A stretch of 13,235 bases of DNA from Chloroflexota bacterium (GTDB lineage: Bacteria; Chloroflexota; Anaerolineae; Promineifilales; Promineifilaceae): positions 1-13,235 of the forward strand of contig CAUJGI010000320.1 of the NCBI GenBank assembly GCA_963169155.1, written 5' to 3'. The notes under the pieces are model-generated. The model saw only the letters and a list, made by a program, of their open reading frames with translations. It was not told the DNA's origin and made no database searches. The number at the start of each line of letters is the position of its first letter. The first letter of the stretch is position 1. Positions 1 through 8,093 of the stretch are shown here, piece after piece. Made by a program: the position numbers and the translations under genes.

Positions 1-16
1 CTTGTTTGGCCGTTTT

Positions 17-31
17 CCTCCTTACGATCAT
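17..31 (-). other. Possible ribosome binding site or gene start running off the left edge
   Basis: On the minus strand the propeller gene stops at 36 and is followed by an ATG at 31-29 and a strong TAAGGAGG at 24-17. There are two readings. The AGGAGG may serve a gene starting beyond the edge, although no start codon lies in the 16 bases that follow, which would be long spacing. Alternatively the ATG opens a short basic N-terminus (MIVRRKTAKQ) that stays open to the edge, without its own upstream Shine-Dalgarno. Either way a further minus-strand gene close behind is likely. Confidence 0.25.
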
Positions 32-35
32 AGGC

Positions 36-2006
36 CTAGTCCAATGCCTGCGTGTGGGGCACTTGCTTCCTGCGCGGCCATTCGTTGTGCAGTGTGCCAT
101 TTTCGGACCGCGCCAGCCGGGCAGGACCGACCAGCTCCCAATTGGCCATTTCCCCATCAAAAACCAGTATCGGATCAGACCAACTGTCTCCGGCATCTTG
201 GGAGCGGGTCAGAAAAATACCACGCCCCTGATTTACCGGAATGGTGTAAGCCACAAAAACTCTGTTCTCATCGCCAGAGATCAGGGAGGGCCAGGTGGCC
301 GATTCGCGCGGCACGGGCAAGAACTGCGGCAGCGTCCATTCCGTCACAGAGGCGGCAAGGTCTGCCGCCGCGCGGCTGAAATAGATGCCATTGGGCTGGT
401 TGCCCGCCCAGGCAACAAGCAAACTGCCCTGGTCATCGGCGTCCACCGAGGGGAAATCAGCCTGGGTGCCGTTGGGTGAAGTTAACACAGGACGTGGCGC
501 TGACCAGCTGCCCGCATCAAAGCGTGAGTAGTGAATTTCGTGGCCAGGGACAGCCTGTGAATTTACAATGCGGCCGTTTGCCGCCGGGTTTTGTGACTGG
601 CTCCAGAAAACGTGCATACGGCCGTCGGCCGCCGAGACCACATTGGGCTGCAAAATCTGAGCTTCGGAGGTGGCCACAGCTACCGGCGGGCTCCACACAG
701 AGGTAGGCACAAAGCGAGAAGACCAGTTTTCGATGCTGCCCAACGGCCGTGAGATTTGCCAGATGTCGTCGTCATTGCCCGTGCCGCAGCCAATGACCAA
801 CAGCCGGTTGTCGGCCGTGACATCCATCTGGTAGCAGCCAAACTGCACCAGCCGGAAAGTGACCGGGTCGGTGAAGCGAGCCAGCGGCGTTTGGGCCGTA
901 ATTCGGCTCCATTGGTCGCCATCCTGGGCCTGCATAAAAACTTCGTTATCACGCGTGAAGGCCAGTAAGAGAAGTCCGTTGGCAGCCTGGATAAAACGGC
1001 CGTCAGTCGGGCAGCTAAACGTTCCATCATTCACCTGCTGAACATCCTGCCAGGTTGCCCCGCTGTCGGTGGACTGCTGCACAAATTGGGCGCACTGCTC
1101 AACCTCGTGGCTGGCACGCCAGGTGAGGTTCACGTTACGGCCGTTGACGGCAAGGTTAATCAACGAGGGGCCTACGCCATCCGTCGGGTCATCCGCGCCG
1201 CGCTGGTCAACAATACGCGGTGCTTCCCAGGAAATGCCGTTATCGGAAGACTGACCAATAAAAACGGTGTCCAAATCCTGGTTATCCCATACCAAAAAGA
1301 GGTTGTCACCTTCCCCTTGCAGCGCATGGAAGTTCGCTTGGGACGCCTCGATGGTGCGGTAATAATCAGAAGCGTAAACATTGACGGGATCAGACCACAC
1401 ATCACCGCCGTCGTCGGAGTAGCGGTAAACGATACCGGCCTGGACTTCGGCGGTGCTGAGGGTGGTGAGGTAGAACATGTGAAGACGGCCGTTTGCCCCG
1501 CCCACAATCTCATAGCGCAGCACATTGCGAGCCAGCAACCGGGGTCCGGTCCAGCCAGCGGTTTCGGCCGTAATGTCCGCCACCGCCGCCCGACTGTAAA
1601 ACATCTCGTTGTCATCATTGACCCACAAAGCCTGAGCGCGGTCCTGGTCATCAATAAAAACAGTGGGCGCAAAAAAGCCTTCAAACGTTTCGGCAGCGAT
1701 GGTGGCAAACGGCGGCTCGCTAAACGGGAAGCGGGGCGTTACCGGATCGGACCAGGTTTCACCATCCCCGGAGGCATACGCCGCACCCGCAAATTCATCC
1801 AGCCAAAACAGGTGGTAGGTGCCGCTGCTGTCTTGCGCCAGAGAGGGCTCAGATGCAGCCCCGCTGGCCGAAATATTGATTGGATCGCTCCAGGCGCGGT
1901 TGTCGTCTGTTTGCGCCAGCGCCGTAAGCCCACTGAAAACCAGAAAAGAGAGAAGCGCAACAAACAACAGAAAACGAAGGGAAAGTGAATACACGGTTTT
2001 TTTCAT
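36..2006 (-). CDS. Secreted Asp-box (BNR) beta-propeller protein, sialidase-like fold
   Basis: This 656-residue protein begins with a clear signal peptide: KK, then a hydrophobic run to about residue 28 and an ALA-Q cleavage site near residue 31. The rest is built from beta-propeller repeats. Asp-boxes of the form S/T-x-D-x-G-x-x-W are visible at about 79-85 (SGDGETW), 197-204, 253-260 (SSDNGISW), 312-319 (STDSGATW) and 602-609 (SQDAGDSW), usually followed by SDP. A second recurring unit, NG/DG-x-x-H-x-x-W/Y, lies near 62-68, 171-179, 461-468 and 635-643. Asp-box propellers include sialidases and non-catalytic binding proteins; I do not see a convincing sialidase active site, so the role (glycan binding or hydrolysis outside the cell) is open. 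The last repeat ends abruptly after LHNEW with a basic tail, so the C-terminus may be truncated. No Shine-Dalgarno is obvious before the ATG at 2006. It lies downstream of the glycan cassette, separated by two hairpins, so it may be its own unit. Confidence 0.85.
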   Translation of the reverse strand: MKKTVYSLSLRFLLFVALLSFLVFSGLTALAQTDDNRAWSDPINISASGAASEPSLAQDSSGTYHLFWLDEFAGAAYASGDGETWSDPVTPRFPFSEPPFATIAAETFEGFFAPTVFIDDQDRAQALWVNDDNEMFYSRAAVADITAETAGWTGPRLLARNVLRYEIVGGANGRLHMFYLTTLSTAEVQAGIVYRYSDDGGDVWSDPVNVYASDYYRTIEASQANFHALQGEGDNLFLVWDNQDLDTVFIGQSSDNGISWEAPRIVDQRGADDPTDGVGPSLINLAVNGRNVNLTWRASHEVEQCAQFVQQSTDSGATWQDVQQVNDGTFSCPTDGRFIQAANGLLLLAFTRDNEVFMQAQDGDQWSRITAQTPLARFTDPVTFRLVQFGCYQMDVTADNRLLVIGCGTGNDDDIWQISRPLGSIENWSSRFVPTSVWSPPVAVATSEAQILQPNVVSAADGRMHVFWSQSQNPAANGRIVNSQAVPGHEIHYSRFDAGSWSAPRPVLTSPNGTQADFPSVDADDQGSLLVAWAGNQPNGIYFSRAAADLAASVTEWTLPQFLPVPRESATWPSLISGDENRVFVAYTIPVNQGRGIFLTRSQDAGDSWSDPILVFDGEMANWELVGPARLARSENGTLHNEWPRRKQVPHTQALD

Positions 2007-2094
2007 AAGTCGCTGATAACTGAGGCAGATGCCCGGCGAGGAAAGTAGATAGCAAACGTGGCTCCTGGCACTGCGATGGAAACAATACGGTAAA

Positions 2095-2124
2095 CGCGCT
2101 GTGCTTCAGATGAGGCACAGCGCG
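2095..2124 (-). terminator. 10-bp perfect hairpin upstream of the propeller gene
   Basis: CGCGCTGTGC (2095-2104) is exactly complementary to GCACAGCGCG (2115-2124) around a 10-base loop. In minus-strand direction the stem is followed only by TTTACC, so the U-tract of a classical intrinsic terminator is short. It sits in the 241-base spacer between the DUF5989-like gene and the propeller gene. It could be a terminator, an RNA processing or stability element, or part of the propeller gene's leader. Confidence 0.45.
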
Positions 2125-2191
2125 CCAGAGATGTAAACGTGAACAACTTGGCCCGCAAAACGACCAAATCGGGAAGTATTTTCAACTTAAC

Positions 2192-2225
2192 TCCCCGCCA
2201 TTGCCCGAGCTGGCAACGGCGGGGA
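2192..2225 (-). terminator. Long two-part hairpin after the DUF5989-like gene, putative terminator
   Basis: TCCCCGCC (2192-2199) pairs perfectly with GGCGGGGA (2218-2225). Inside it TTGCC (2201-2205) pairs with GGCAA (2212-2216), separated from the outer stem by one A/C mismatch and closed by a 6-base loop. The result is a 13-bp GC-rich hairpin starting about 22 bases past the stop codon at 2248. The stem is followed by TTTT on the plus strand but has no clean U-tract on the minus strand. The position suggests termination or 3' end protection of the carbamoyltransferase cassette transcript. Confidence 0.5.
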
Positions 2226-2247
2226 AATTTTAACGTTGGTAGGCGAA

Positions 2248-2430
2248 TTAAAATAGAGTATAGATAAACGGTGCCAAGCCCGAGGCCGTACCAAAGATAA
2301 CCAGCAGCCCGAACAGCAGCAGAACGGCCACCATGGGAATGAGCCACCACCGCTTGTTGGCGCCCAAAAAGCCCAAAAGCTCCCCAACAACACCAACATT
2401 CGATGACATACTGCGCAGGAATTTTTTCAT
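2248..2430 (-). CDS. Small DUF5989-like single-pass membrane protein
   Basis: This 60-residue protein has a basic N-terminus (MKKFLRS), a GELLGFLGANKRWW segment at about 16-29, one hydrophobic helix at about 30-47, and the ending SGLAPFIYTLF. That C-terminal A-P-F-I-Y-T-L-F signature matches what I recall of the DUF5989 family: tiny membrane proteins of unknown function often found beside carbamoyltransferases and SxtJ-like proteins. The start at 2430 is supported by an AGGAG about 9 bases upstream (2440-2444). It is 102 bases downstream of the SGNH hydrolase gene and is probably the last gene of that cassette. The function is unknown; a role as membrane adaptor or stabiliser for a partner enzyme is only inference. 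Confidence 0.85.
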   Translation of the reverse strand: MKKFLRSMSSNVGVVGELLGFLGANKRWWLIPMVAVLLLFGLLVIFGTASGLAPFIYTLF

Positions 2431-2532
2431 GATTAAATCTCTCCTAAATCAACAAAAGAACTGTTTGTCCTCAATAAATTTTCTTCATTGTCCCCAGAAA
2501 CCGGGGAAATAAACGCTATTGTTTGTTATTGC

Positions 2533-3750
2533 TTAATTATCAGCGGCGACAAGGGTTTCGTCGACAAACTGATAGAGGAGTTGAGATGAGAGGTTGTGAC
2601 CCTCAACGTTCATGTGGAAGTCCCGTTCAAAGTAGTACGGACCACCACCAGCAAACGCCGCTTCCCGGAAGCCGGGCAGCATGTCCAGATATGGAATGCC
2701 CGCCTCGTCTAAGAAAGTGACCAGCCGGTCGTTAGGTACATCGCAGTACCAGTCGGCGTCTCCCTCAGGTGGCACAATTTGCGGGGCGGCAGGGATGATC
2801 AATACAGCCAGTTGGGCGCCATTGGCGGCCGTTTCCTTTTCCAGCTCCAAAATAAGCGCCTCGGTCACCTGCCATGCCTCTTCGACAATGGGCAGCGGGT
2901 CCGGGTCACAAATGTCGGGGCGGCGCTGTGGCGTTTGCACGGCCGTTTCCGACCCCTCAGCCCCACTCGTCTCGACCGCTTGATCAGGCTCAGAAGCGGC
3001 CGTTGCCCCACGTCCACCACCAAAAAGGCGCACCACTGGGGCTAACCAGCTGGGAATCTCGCCGCGCAGCGCCAATGTCTGGGCCACAAAACGGGGCAGT
3101 TGGAAGTTCTTCTTCAAGAAAGTGCCCACATTCGTCCAAAACGTCGTCGTATCTTCCACCGGGAAGTTTTGCAGCTCCAGCGAACCATCCTCCGCCAGCG
3201 TGAAGTGAGGCTTGGCGCTCTGGCCACCATAACGCAGCTCCAGCACCGGATTGTTATTGTAAATATCGTTGGCCAGGTACATGTTCAGGAACACAATGTC
3301 CGGATCGTACTTCTCGCCTTCGAGACGATAAAACAACAGCTCATTATCGGTGCCGTAGGCATTAACACCCGCGTTGAGCACTTCCCAACTGCCGCCAGCT
3401 TCGTCCAGGCGACTTTCCAGCTGCTTGACAAAGGTTTCTTCCAGTTCCACCTGCATCGCCGCTGTGGTTGAGTCGCCTAACATCAAAATGCGCGTCGTGT
3501 CCGACGCTTTTTCATACGGAATTTCGCGATCGCGCAGCCCCTGGCTGTTGATCGTCACCTTAATCTGGCACTCGCCGTAGCAAGATTCCCAGCCGCTGGC
3601 CTCGGGGATATTTACCCAGCCCAACTCAGAATCCGGCTGCCAGAAGAGGCCTGTGCCCAACTTAAAGATGCGGGCAGCCCCTTCCAACAAGGCCAGCGTA
3701 AACAACAAACTAAAAAGAGTAAGCGCCAGGTTTTGCAGCAGCTTTCGCAT
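2533..3750 (-). CDS. Membrane-anchored SGNH/GDSL-type hydrolase or acyltransferase
   Basis: This 405-residue protein has an N-terminal hydrophobic anchor (about 4-23) and an extracytoplasmic SGNH domain. Block I is LGDSTT (91-96, nucleophile Ser94). Block II is LNAGVNAYG (125-133, Gly128). Block III is YLANDIYNN (158-166, Asn161). Block V is DFHMNVEGH (377-385, catalytic Asp and His in the D-x-H-x-N-x-x-G-H form seen in glycan O-acetyl enzymes). A low-complexity acidic linker at about 243-279 interrupts the domain. The family removes or transfers acyl, often acetyl, groups on glycans or lipids; the substrate here is not readable. I chose the start at 3750 rather than an in-frame ATG at 3765, because AAGGA lies 5 bases upstream (3756-3760) and this start sits one base past the carbamoyltransferase stop codon. 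The gene pair is therefore almost certainly co-transcribed. Confidence 0.88.
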   Translation of the reverse strand: MRKLLQNLALTLFSLLFTLALLEGAARIFKLGTGLFWQPDSELGWVNIPEASGWESCYGECQIKVTINSQGLRDREIPYEKASDTTRILMLGDSTTAAMQVELEETFVKQLESRLDEAGGSWEVLNAGVNAYGTDNELLFYRLEGEKYDPDIVFLNMYLANDIYNNNPVLELRYGGQSAKPHFTLAEDGSLELQNFPVEDTTTFWTNVGTFLKKNFQLPRFVAQTLALRGEIPSWLAPVVRLFGGGRGATAASEPDQAVETSGAEGSETAVQTPQRRPDICDPDPLPIVEEAWQVTEALILELEKETAANGAQLAVLIIPAAPQIVPPEGDADWYCDVPNDRLVTFLDEAGIPYLDMLPGFREAAFAGGGPYYFERDFHMNVEGHNLSSQLLYQFVDETLVAADN

Positions 3751-3751
3751 G

Positions 3752-5617
3752 TTAATCCTTCGCAAAGGTGATTTCCGGCTTTTTTATCTTGCTATTCTTG
3801 TTTTGACTCTTACGGATAATAAAGCCATCCATGTACAGTGAATCAATATCGCTCTGGGTAAAGGTGTTCAACGCATTGGTGGGCGTTGTTACGATGGGTT
3901 CGCCGCGCAGGTTAAAGCTGGTGTTGAGCAGCACGGGCACGCCAGTCGCCTCGCCAAACAGCTCGATGGCCCGGTAGTAGAGTGGGTTCCACTCGCGCCG
4001 CACAGTTTGAATACGGCCGGTGCCTTCATGATCCACCGCCTGAATCTTGTCACCCTGGCCCGGCTTGGTATGGCAAACCGAGAGCATAAAGCGATACGGG
4101 TAAGTTTTATTGTGATCGTCCATATCTTCCCAGAATTCCGGGGCGCGATCTTCCAACACAACGGGGGCAAACGGGCGGAACGGTTCGCGGAATTTGATGC
4201 GCTCGTTCACAATGCCCTTCATCTCAGAGCTGCGCGGGTCGGCCATAATCGACCGGTTGCCCAACGCCCGCGGACCCCACTCGAAGCGGCCCTGGAACAG
4301 ACCGATGACGCGCTTTTCCAGCATATCGTCCACCATGTGTTCGGCCACTTTGTCGATGTCTTCCACGTATTCGTAGCGGTAGCCGTAATCTTCGATGGCC
4401 GCTTTGTGTTCATCGTGGCTGTAGGACTTGCCCCAATAGGCCGATTCCATGAAGAATGTACGCGGTTTGCCCAGCAAAACGTGGTAAGCGTAGAGGGCCG
4501 CGCCTAAAGCACCACCGGCGTCACCAGCGGCGGGCTGGATATAAATACTCTCGAACGGACCTTCGCGCATGATACGGCCGTTGGCCACCGAATTCAGCGC
4601 CACACCCCCGGCAATGCAGAGGTTCTTTAAGCCCGTCTGCTCATAGGCATGGGCCACCATCTTGAGCATGGCATCTTCGGTCACGCGCTGAATGCTGGCG
4701 GCAATGTCGGCGTAATATTGGTTCTTTTCGGCCGTTTTCTGGTCCCACTGCGGATGATCCTTCTTGGGATTGGTGGTGGTGGTGTAGAAGGTTGAATCAT
4801 GCACCCGAGGCTCGCCAAACAGATCGGTAAACTTGCCGCTGAACGACTTGGAGGTGGACTTGTGGAAAGAAAAATAGTCCATGTTTAAGCGGAAGCTGGC
4901 GTCGTCGGCGATGTTGAACACCTTGTACACATCATCCATGCGGGTGGGCTTGCCATAGGGGGCCATGCCCATCACCTTATACTCGCCGCTGTTAACCGTG
5001 AAGCCCAAAAAGGCGGTAAATGCCGAATAGAGCAAGCCCAGCGAATGGGGGAACTTTTGCTCATGGAAAAGATCAATGGCATTGCTCTTTTGGGTGCCGG
5101 GGATGCCATCGGGCGTAGTTTCCCAAACGGCCGTTGCCTTACCAATCGTCGTGGTGGTCCATTCACCCACACCATCGACCGTGAGAACGGCCGCTTCTTC
5201 GTACGGCGAGCAGAAAAAGGCGCTGGCCGCATGGCTCAGATGATGCTCCACAAACAGCAGCTTCTCATTCGGGATGTCCAGCTTAGTCAGCAGCTCGCCC
5301 TTGATCCACAGCTTTTCGTTAAACCAGGCCACCATCGATTCGCGGAAAACCGGATACGACTGCGGGAAGGTTTGCAGCGTGGTCATCAAAATCCGCTCAA
5401 ATTTTTGCAGCGGCTTTTCGTAAAAAACGACGTAATCCAAATCCTGGGAAGTAATACCCGCCTGCTCCAGACAAAAAGCAATTGCCTGGGTCGGGTAACC
5501 AAAATCGTGCTTTTTGCGGGAAAAACGTTCTTCTTCAGAGGCAGCGATCAGTTCGCCATCGCGCAAGATGGCCGCAGCCGAATCATGATAGTAGCAAGAT
5601 ACGCCTAAGATATACAT
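3752..5617 (-). CDS. Carbamoyltransferase, NodU/CmcH/TobZ family
   Basis: This 621-residue protein has the family's usual length and both domains. The N-terminal ASKHA/Kae1-like domain begins MYILGVSCYYHDSAA, with SEEERFSRKKHD at 28-38. It carries the metal-binding HHLSHA (125-130), LTVDGVGEWTTT (145-156), NSGEYKVMGMAPYGKP (209-224) and GGVALNSVANGR (337-348). The C-terminal YrdC-like domain carries FQGRFEWGPRALGNRS (441-456), KFREPFRPFAP (475-485) and LLNTSFNLRGEPIV (563-576). Known members move a carbamoyl group from carbamoyl phosphate, through carbamoyl-AMP, to a hydroxyl of a sugar or antibiotic (TobZ on tobramycin, NodU on Nod factor). Here the context suggests carbamoylation of an envelope glycan or its precursor. 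The ATG directly abuts the TAA of the small membrane protein gene upstream (TAAATG), with GGAGG about 9 bases before it inside that gene. The C-terminal tail is lysine-rich. Confidence 0.95.
   Translation of the reverse strand: MYILGVSCYYHDSAAAILRDGELIAASEEERFSRKKHDFGYPTQAIAFCLEQAGITSQDLDYVVFYEKPLQKFERILMTTLQTFPQSYPVFRESMVAWFNEKLWIKGELLTKLDIPNEKLLFVEHHLSHAASAFFCSPYEEAAVLTVDGVGEWTTTTIGKATAVWETTPDGIPGTQKSNAIDLFHEQKFPHSLGLLYSAFTAFLGFTVNSGEYKVMGMAPYGKPTRMDDVYKVFNIADDASFRLNMDYFSFHKSTSKSFSGKFTDLFGEPRVHDSTFYTTTTNPKKDHPQWDQKTAEKNQYYADIAASIQRVTEDAMLKMVAHAYEQTGLKNLCIAGGVALNSVANGRIMREGPFESIYIQPAAGDAGGALGAALYAYHVLLGKPRTFFMESAYWGKSYSHDEHKAAIEDYGYRYEYVEDIDKVAEHMVDDMLEKRVIGLFQGRFEWGPRALGNRSIMADPRSSEMKGIVNERIKFREPFRPFAPVVLEDRAPEFWEDMDDHNKTYPYRFMLSVCHTKPGQGDKIQAVDHEGTGRIQTVRREWNPLYYRAIELFGEATGVPVLLNTSFNLRGEPIVTTPTNALNTFTQSDIDSLYMDGFIIRKSQNKNSKIKKPEITFAKD
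3756..3760 (-). promoter_or_regulatory. Shine-Dalgarno deciding the SGNH hydrolase start
   Basis: AAGGA on the minus strand lies 5 bases before the ATG at 3750, inside the last codons of the carbamoyltransferase gene. The earlier in-frame ATG at 3765 would lie upstream of this site, so translation from 3750 is preferred. Confidence 0.6.
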
Positions 5618-5848
5618 TTACCAGAGCCTCCGTGCATCATCCAATGTCAAATCTTTTGTTCTGCGTTCCAGCCAGGAGGGGGTTAAATCTTTCATGTCCA
5701 GCTGATCGCTAAATAGGGTGATAATAAGTCCAAACGGCAAGAAGATGGTGAAGTAAAACACCGTGAGTACGATGCGCGCCACCAGGTCACCCATAAAATG
5801 ACCAAATCTCTTCCAGGCTGCCCAAAATCTACTTAATGCGTCCTTCAT
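5618..5848 (-). CDS. Small membrane protein paired with the carbamoyltransferase
   Basis: This 76-residue protein has an amphipathic aromatic and basic N-terminus (FWAAWKRFGHFMGD, about 8-21), one hydrophobic helix at about 24-46 containing YFTIFLPFG, then a charged cytoplasmic-looking tail ending SWLERR...DDARRLW. The pattern of PFGL, LFSD, SWLxR and a final basic-aromatic end resembles small conserved proteins I recall next to NodU-type carbamoyltransferases. It is not itself long enough to be a full SxtJ protein, and I cannot name a family. GAGG lies 7 bases before the ATG. Its TAA is immediately followed by the carbamoyltransferase ATG, so translational coupling is likely. It may recruit the soluble carbamoyltransferase to the membrane (inference). 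It is the first gene of the cassette. Confidence 0.8.
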   Translation of the reverse strand: MKDALSRFWAAWKRFGHFMGDLVARIVLTVFYFTIFLPFGLIITLFSDQLDMKDLTPSWLERRTKDLTLDDARRLW

Positions 5849-6098
5849 GGTTTTTCCTCACTCAATTAAACGATTGAATTTAGTAAAGCGCGCCAAGTTT
5901 TTGAAAGAAAAAACTGGATTTTGTGCGGTTTACTCAAGTAATTGGCATTTGACGTCGACCTTTTTCGAAACATCTTCTGCCAATCACCTACATTTTTCAC
6001 GTCAGAAATGGGGTGCGATGTTGTTGTTTTCGTTGTTCGCTTTCATTCAAACATAGAATAATCAGCCAAAGCTGCAAACTTTCTTAAGATAAATCGGG
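5849..6098. other. Spacer upstream of the carbamoyltransferase cassette
   Basis: These 250 bases are more AT-rich than the flanking genes and separate the ligase stop codon from the small membrane protein gene. A promoter for the cassette should lie here on the minus strand, but I see no pair of boxes good enough to call. The only inverted repeat noticed is a weak TCAAT/ATTGA (5862-5877). No RNA gene is evident. Confidence 0.5.
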
Positions 6099-7961
6099 TT
6101 ATGGGATTGACAACAAATTTCCCTCTAAAATAATCATCATCTCATTGGCCCGGTCAGCCAAAGCGGGACGATTTTGCCGCGGCCACCAGCTTACATAAAC
6201 GGCCATTTCTGTCCGCACTTCAGGCAAACTTGTCAAATAGGGGGCCGCCTGCTCATACTGACCCTGCCAAACATAACTATAGCCTAACGATTTGCCCACG
6301 CCGCGATGACTGAGTGCCTGGGCGTTGGCCCGTGCCAGGTGAGACACGGCCGTTTCATACTCACGCGCCACCATGGCCATCACCCCCAACCGGTGCAGCG
6401 CCGTCCGGTTATCCGGGTCTATGGCCAGGGCCTGCTCAAAATAAGTCGTGGCTTCGGCAAACCGCTCTAAATTCTGGCCACTGTCCCACTGACCGGTGGG
6501 CCAGCCGACCAGCTCAGCGCGGGCCAGTTCCAGAGCGCCCAAATTGGCATACCACTGTGCCCTGATTTGCTGGCGAAAGCCCAAAAACAGGCCCACCAGG
6601 AGAACGGCCGTTACGCCCAAACCAAGCCCCAATCGAGCCAATCGCTTCGTGATGGGAACGGCCGTTTCCGCTTCGCTTTGCCGGGTCACCAACACTACCA
6701 TGGCCGGGGCAAAAAAGAGCAGCGGTGAAGCATGGCTGCCAAACAGCGCATCATCAACCAGGCCGTGCAGCACCATTACCACCAGGCTCACCAGTGCGCC
6801 CCAGCGGAACAGCACCAGATCATCCGAGCTCATCTTGTCGGCCCGCCAGCGGCGCGCTCGTTCCGGAGTTTCCTCCAGACGTTTGCTCTTGAGAGAAAAA
6901 TCCGACTGCTCCAGCAGCAGCCAAAAGCTGGTGCCCACCAAAACCACCATTGCGACCAGGGCCACAACCCCCTGCTCCAGCCAGATGTCCAGAAAAAGGT
7001 TGCTGTACGCCGCAAAAAAGACCGGGGTGACCTGGATATATTGCGCGTACAAGGCGGGAAATGTGGCTAAGCCACTGCCGGTAAGAGCAAAATCTTGAAT
7101 GAGAAACCACGTCTGCCGGGCTAAAATCAGTCGGCCAGAGGCATGGCCAATGCCCGACACCGTGGCCACCACCACCAGCAGCAATCCGGCAGCGAGTAGG
7201 GCCAGGACGGCCGTTATAAAAACGGTGCGGCGCGAGAAACGCAGCCGCCGCTGGAACCGCCCACTCAGCTCCCACAGCAGCCACAAGCCAAGCCCGGCCG
7301 TCAAGGAGAGCCACGCGCCCAACGAGCTGGTGAGAAGCAGCCCACCCGCCGCGATGGCCCCGGTAACTACCGCAAGCTGGAGCCAGCGCAGCTGCCGCTT
7401 GCGCCAGGCAAACAGGCCAAAAGCGATGGTAAACGGCAGCAGCAGGGCCATCATGCCTGCCAGGGTGTTGGGGTGCAAAACGGGCAGACCAAAAGACGGC
7501 CGTAGCCCCATCCACAACAGCCCCAGCCGGTTAAACACGCCCAGTTCGGCTGGCCACAACCGCCAATCGTTGCTTAGCAAGAAGTAAAGGGCCAGCAGCG
7601 CGCCAATCGGACCAGTAGCGCCAGCCAGCAGCCAGATATCGCGGCGGGATACCGAGACTACGGCAAAATAAACCGCCAGCGCGCCAATGATAACCCACAA
7701 TTTGCCTTCCGCGCCTGCGGGATCATAAGCTGTAAAGGTGCTGATGACGGCCGTTACTCCAAACAGCAGCAGCCAGCCGTCAAACCGGGTGCGACGAAAA
7801 GGGAAATGGCCCGCCGCAATGCGCAAGAACCAGGGAATCAGAATCGCCGCCAGCAGCGGCCAACCAATCTGCCCTGATGACAAATACCATAAAGCGGCCG
7901 CCCCACCGGCAAAAACTGTATTGATTATCGGAAACCAACGATCGTTTGCTAACTCAATCAT
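6099..7961 (-). CDS. O-antigen ligase/polymerase-like membrane protein with C-terminal TPRs
   Basis: This 620-residue protein has about a dozen hydrophobic segments in residues 12-460 and a soluble C-terminal part. The Wzy_C/WaaL-type signature is visible: RPSFGLPVLHPNTLAGMMALLLPF (154-177), the loop GSGLATFPALYAQY (295-308), and SNLFLDIWLEQGVVAL (320-335). A second charged stretch (355-380) is an inter-membrane loop. The tail at about 495-585 contains TPR-like helices (FEQALAIDPDNRTALHRLGVMA, and YVWQGQYEQAAPYL). Such proteins join lipid-linked glycan to an acceptor or polymerise repeat units on the outer face of the membrane; homology alone cannot tell ligase, polymerase and protein O-glycosylase apart. 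If the host is a monoderm, the acceptor is not LPS. The ATG at 7961 lacks a Shine-Dalgarno and an in-frame TAA lies upstream; an ACGGCCGT copy sits 17 bases before it. Confidence 0.88.
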   Translation of the reverse strand: MIELANDRWFPIINTVFAGGAAALWYLSSGQIGWPLLAAILIPWFLRIAAGHFPFRRTRFDGWLLLFGVTAVISTFTAYDPAGAEGKLWVIIGALAVYFAVVSVSRRDIWLLAGATGPIGALLALYFLLSNDWRLWPAELGVFNRLGLLWMGLRPSFGLPVLHPNTLAGMMALLLPFTIAFGLFAWRKRQLRWLQLAVVTGAIAAGGLLLTSSLGAWLSLTAGLGLWLLWELSGRFQRRLRFSRRTVFITAVLALLAAGLLLVVVATVSGIGHASGRLILARQTWFLIQDFALTGSGLATFPALYAQYIQVTPVFFAAYSNLFLDIWLEQGVVALVAMVVLVGTSFWLLLEQSDFSLKSKRLEETPERARRWRADKMSSDDLVLFRWGALVSLVVMVLHGLVDDALFGSHASPLLFFAPAMVVLVTRQSEAETAVPITKRLARLGLGLGVTAVLLVGLFLGFRQQIRAQWYANLGALELARAELVGWPTGQWDSGQNLERFAEATTYFEQALAIDPDNRTALHRLGVMAMVAREYETAVSHLARANAQALSHRGVGKSLGYSYVWQGQYEQAAPYLTSLPEVRTEMAVYVSWWPRQNRPALADRANEMMIILEGNLLSIP

Positions 7962-8093
7962 GGAACTACTATGTATTGACGGCCGTTAGTCCACTTCTGG
8001 CAGGGTTGTGTTCGGCCAAACTGTGATTTGGAGAATGCCCAAACGATTGCCTGGACAAAAACAAAGAAATTTTCTTGGTAAATTGAGGGTAGA

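Noticed and set aside
1086..1988. 300-codon plus-strand open frame opposite the propeller gene
   Set aside because: It lies wholly antisense to a gene with a signal peptide and clear Asp-box repeats; its translation has no coherent domain.
36..2006. Calling the propeller protein an active sialidase
   Set aside because: Asp-boxes define the fold only; I could not identify the arginine triad and Tyr/Glu pair with confidence.
5847..6056. Plus-strand open frame of 69 codons in the spacer before the small membrane protein
   Set aside because: It starts opposite the minus-strand start region, has no Shine-Dalgarno and shows no recognisable motif; it most likely reflects chance in AT-rich spacer DNA.
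6820..7515. 231-codon minus-strand frame inside the ligase gene
   Set aside because: It is out of frame with the ligase, whose membrane helices and family motifs are convincing over the same bases; it is a GC-driven shadow.
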